Assembly (NCBI GenBank): GCA_030628445.1 | Contig: DAOVQV010000075.1 | Location: 1-7,097 of the forward strand | From: Phycisphaerae bacterium | GTDB taxonomy: Bacteria; Planctomycetota; Phycisphaerae; SM23-33 | Direction of reading: 5' to 3' | DNA: 7,097 nucleotides | Shown: in pieces, positions 6,286-7,097 of the stretch | How the letters are laid out: each line of letters opens with the position of its first letter | How positions within the stretch are numbered: the first letter of the stretch is position 1 | The notes under the pieces: model-generated | Told to the model about the DNA's origin: nothing | What the model saw: only the letters and a program-made list of their open reading frames with translations | Database searches by the model: none | Program-made: the position numbers and the translations under genes

Positions 6286-7097
6286 TCATCCGGTACCCGC
6301 CCCGACGCTCGCCATCTTGTTGAACTTCTCCAGTGTCTTGCGCAATTGGTTGATCGCCCAGGCGATATATGCCTCGCTGTGTGCGGGCTTGCCCCGTTGT
6401 TCTCCCATCAGCCCGTCGTGGATGTGGCCGAGGAATGCTTCGATTTCATCATCCGCAAGTGGTGTTGCGTCTTGCGCCCATCGCAGCAGGTCCTCGAACA
6501 GCTTGCGGTGCTTACCGCTGGAGGTATATTGGCTGGGCGTAAGGAAGCTTCCCGGGCGCAGGGAAAGTTGCAGCCCCTTCAGCGCCATTATGACAGGCTC
6601 GTAGTTAAGATCATCCGAGAGGCGGACGAACCGGAACTGCTGGACGTATCGCCCGCCTTCTGTCGGCGTGCGGGTGGAAGGGTAGTACTCGTGCGACTCG
6701 GCGCTGTACCGCTTGCGTATTTCCGAAAACATCATGCTGGGCGGATCGCCCCTGGTGACGATTTCGTCGCTCATAAGCCTGTTGATGCGCAGGCGCTTGT
6801 CCTTTCCGCGGACCGGGTCGCCGGCGATGGCGAATAGACACTTCATGGCCGACAGGGGCAGGAGCCTGTCCTGCATCGGTCGGTGCTGGCTGCGAAGCTG
6901 AAGCGAAATGTGCACGCTGTGCGGCCCGACGGAGTAGAAGCGCTTCGCCTGGGTGATGAGCTGGCTGAGCAGCCAGGGGTCGGAGGTTAAAGGCTTGGAC
7001 AGGTCCGCTTCGATAGAAATCTTCCCCCTCGCCACCTCGAAGAATCCCCGCCGCCGGCTCTGCGAGGCCCTATCATGGTGGTCGTCAAGGTGCCCCC
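6286..7097 (-). CDS. Hypothetical protein, 5' end outside window
   Basis: The minus strand is open from the window edge to TGA at 6288-6286, about 270 residues. A GTG at 7035 could start a 249-residue protein. However, the 20 codons upstream stay open and have a normal coding pattern (about 75/45/80% GC at positions 1/2/3), so the start is probably beyond the window. I do not recognise the family. The product is soluble and mixed-charge, with no signal peptide or membrane segment in the visible part. Notable stretches are SRRRGFFEVARGKISIEADL near the visible start, SDPWLLSQLITQAKRFY, an aromatic/charged middle (SEIRKRYSAESHEYY, RYVQQFRFVRLSDDLNYEP) and a helical C terminus (SEAYIAWAINQLRKTLEKFN). 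It converges on the TPR gene with 30 bases between stops and shares no obvious pathway with its neighbours. Confidence 0.78.
   Translation of the reverse strand, partial: GHLDDHHDRASQSRRRGFFEVARGKISIEADLSKPLTSDPWLLSQLITQAKRFYSVGPHSVHISLQLRSQHRPMQDRLLPLSAMKCLFAIAGDPVRGKDKRLRINRLMSDEIVTRGDPPSMMFSEIRKRYSAESHEYYPSTRTPTEGGRYVQQFRFVRLSDDLNYEPVIMALKGLQLSLRPGSFLTPSQYTSSGKHRKLFEDLLRWAQDATPLADDEIEAFLGHIHDGLMGEQRGKPAHSEAYIAWAINQLRKTLEKFNKMASVGAGTG

Noticed and set aside
1..7097. CRISPR arrays, insertion sequences, transposases, prophage or defence genes.
   Set aside because: No regularly spaced repeats, terminal inverted repeats or recognisable mobile-element proteins were seen anywhere in the window.

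Overview
This is a GC-rich bacterial chromosomal window with four protein-coding genes. Reading right to left on the minus strand: a 5'-truncated unknown gene (6286-7097) and, beyond a plus-strand gene, an alpha-glucan phosphorylase (1277-3835) and the N-terminal half of threonyl-tRNA synthetase (985 down to the window edge). The only sizeable plus-strand gene is a secreted, proline-rich, TPR-like protein (4594-6255). The high GC, weak Shine-Dalgarno use at some genes and the style of the secreted TPR protein suggest a planctomycete-like bacterium. That placement is an impression from gene character, not a phylogenetic result.

Layout: thrS (partial) occupies 1-985. Between thrS and the phosphorylase stop lie about 290 bases that look like a complete regulatory leader for thrS. 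It has an extended -10 promoter (1205-1178), a dyad over the expected start of transcription, and an 11-residue leader ORF with four threonine codons, three of them consecutive. That ORF lies inside nested long-range stems, the outer of which ends directly at six T's, and a ribosome binding site precedes thrS. This is the most interesting feature of the window: a candidate threonine attenuator on thrS.

The phosphorylase gene (glgP-type, family GT35, with DUF3417-like N terminus) is intact. Upstream of it, 3836-4593 has no convincing intact gene. The part nearest glgP (3857-4079) is unusually rich in perfect short stems, including a closing stem around three arms with mostly one-base junctions, so it may be a structured leader RNA or small RNA. 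The remainder holds coding-like fragments in several frames and one short, very basic ORF with an excellent ribosome binding site. It may be a decayed gene or an intergenic region.

The genes do not form one obvious pathway. thrS serves translation, glgP serves storage-glucan breakdown, and the TPR protein is exported with a probable scaffold or envelope role. The last gene is unrecognised and converges on the TPR gene with only 30 bases between their stop codons.
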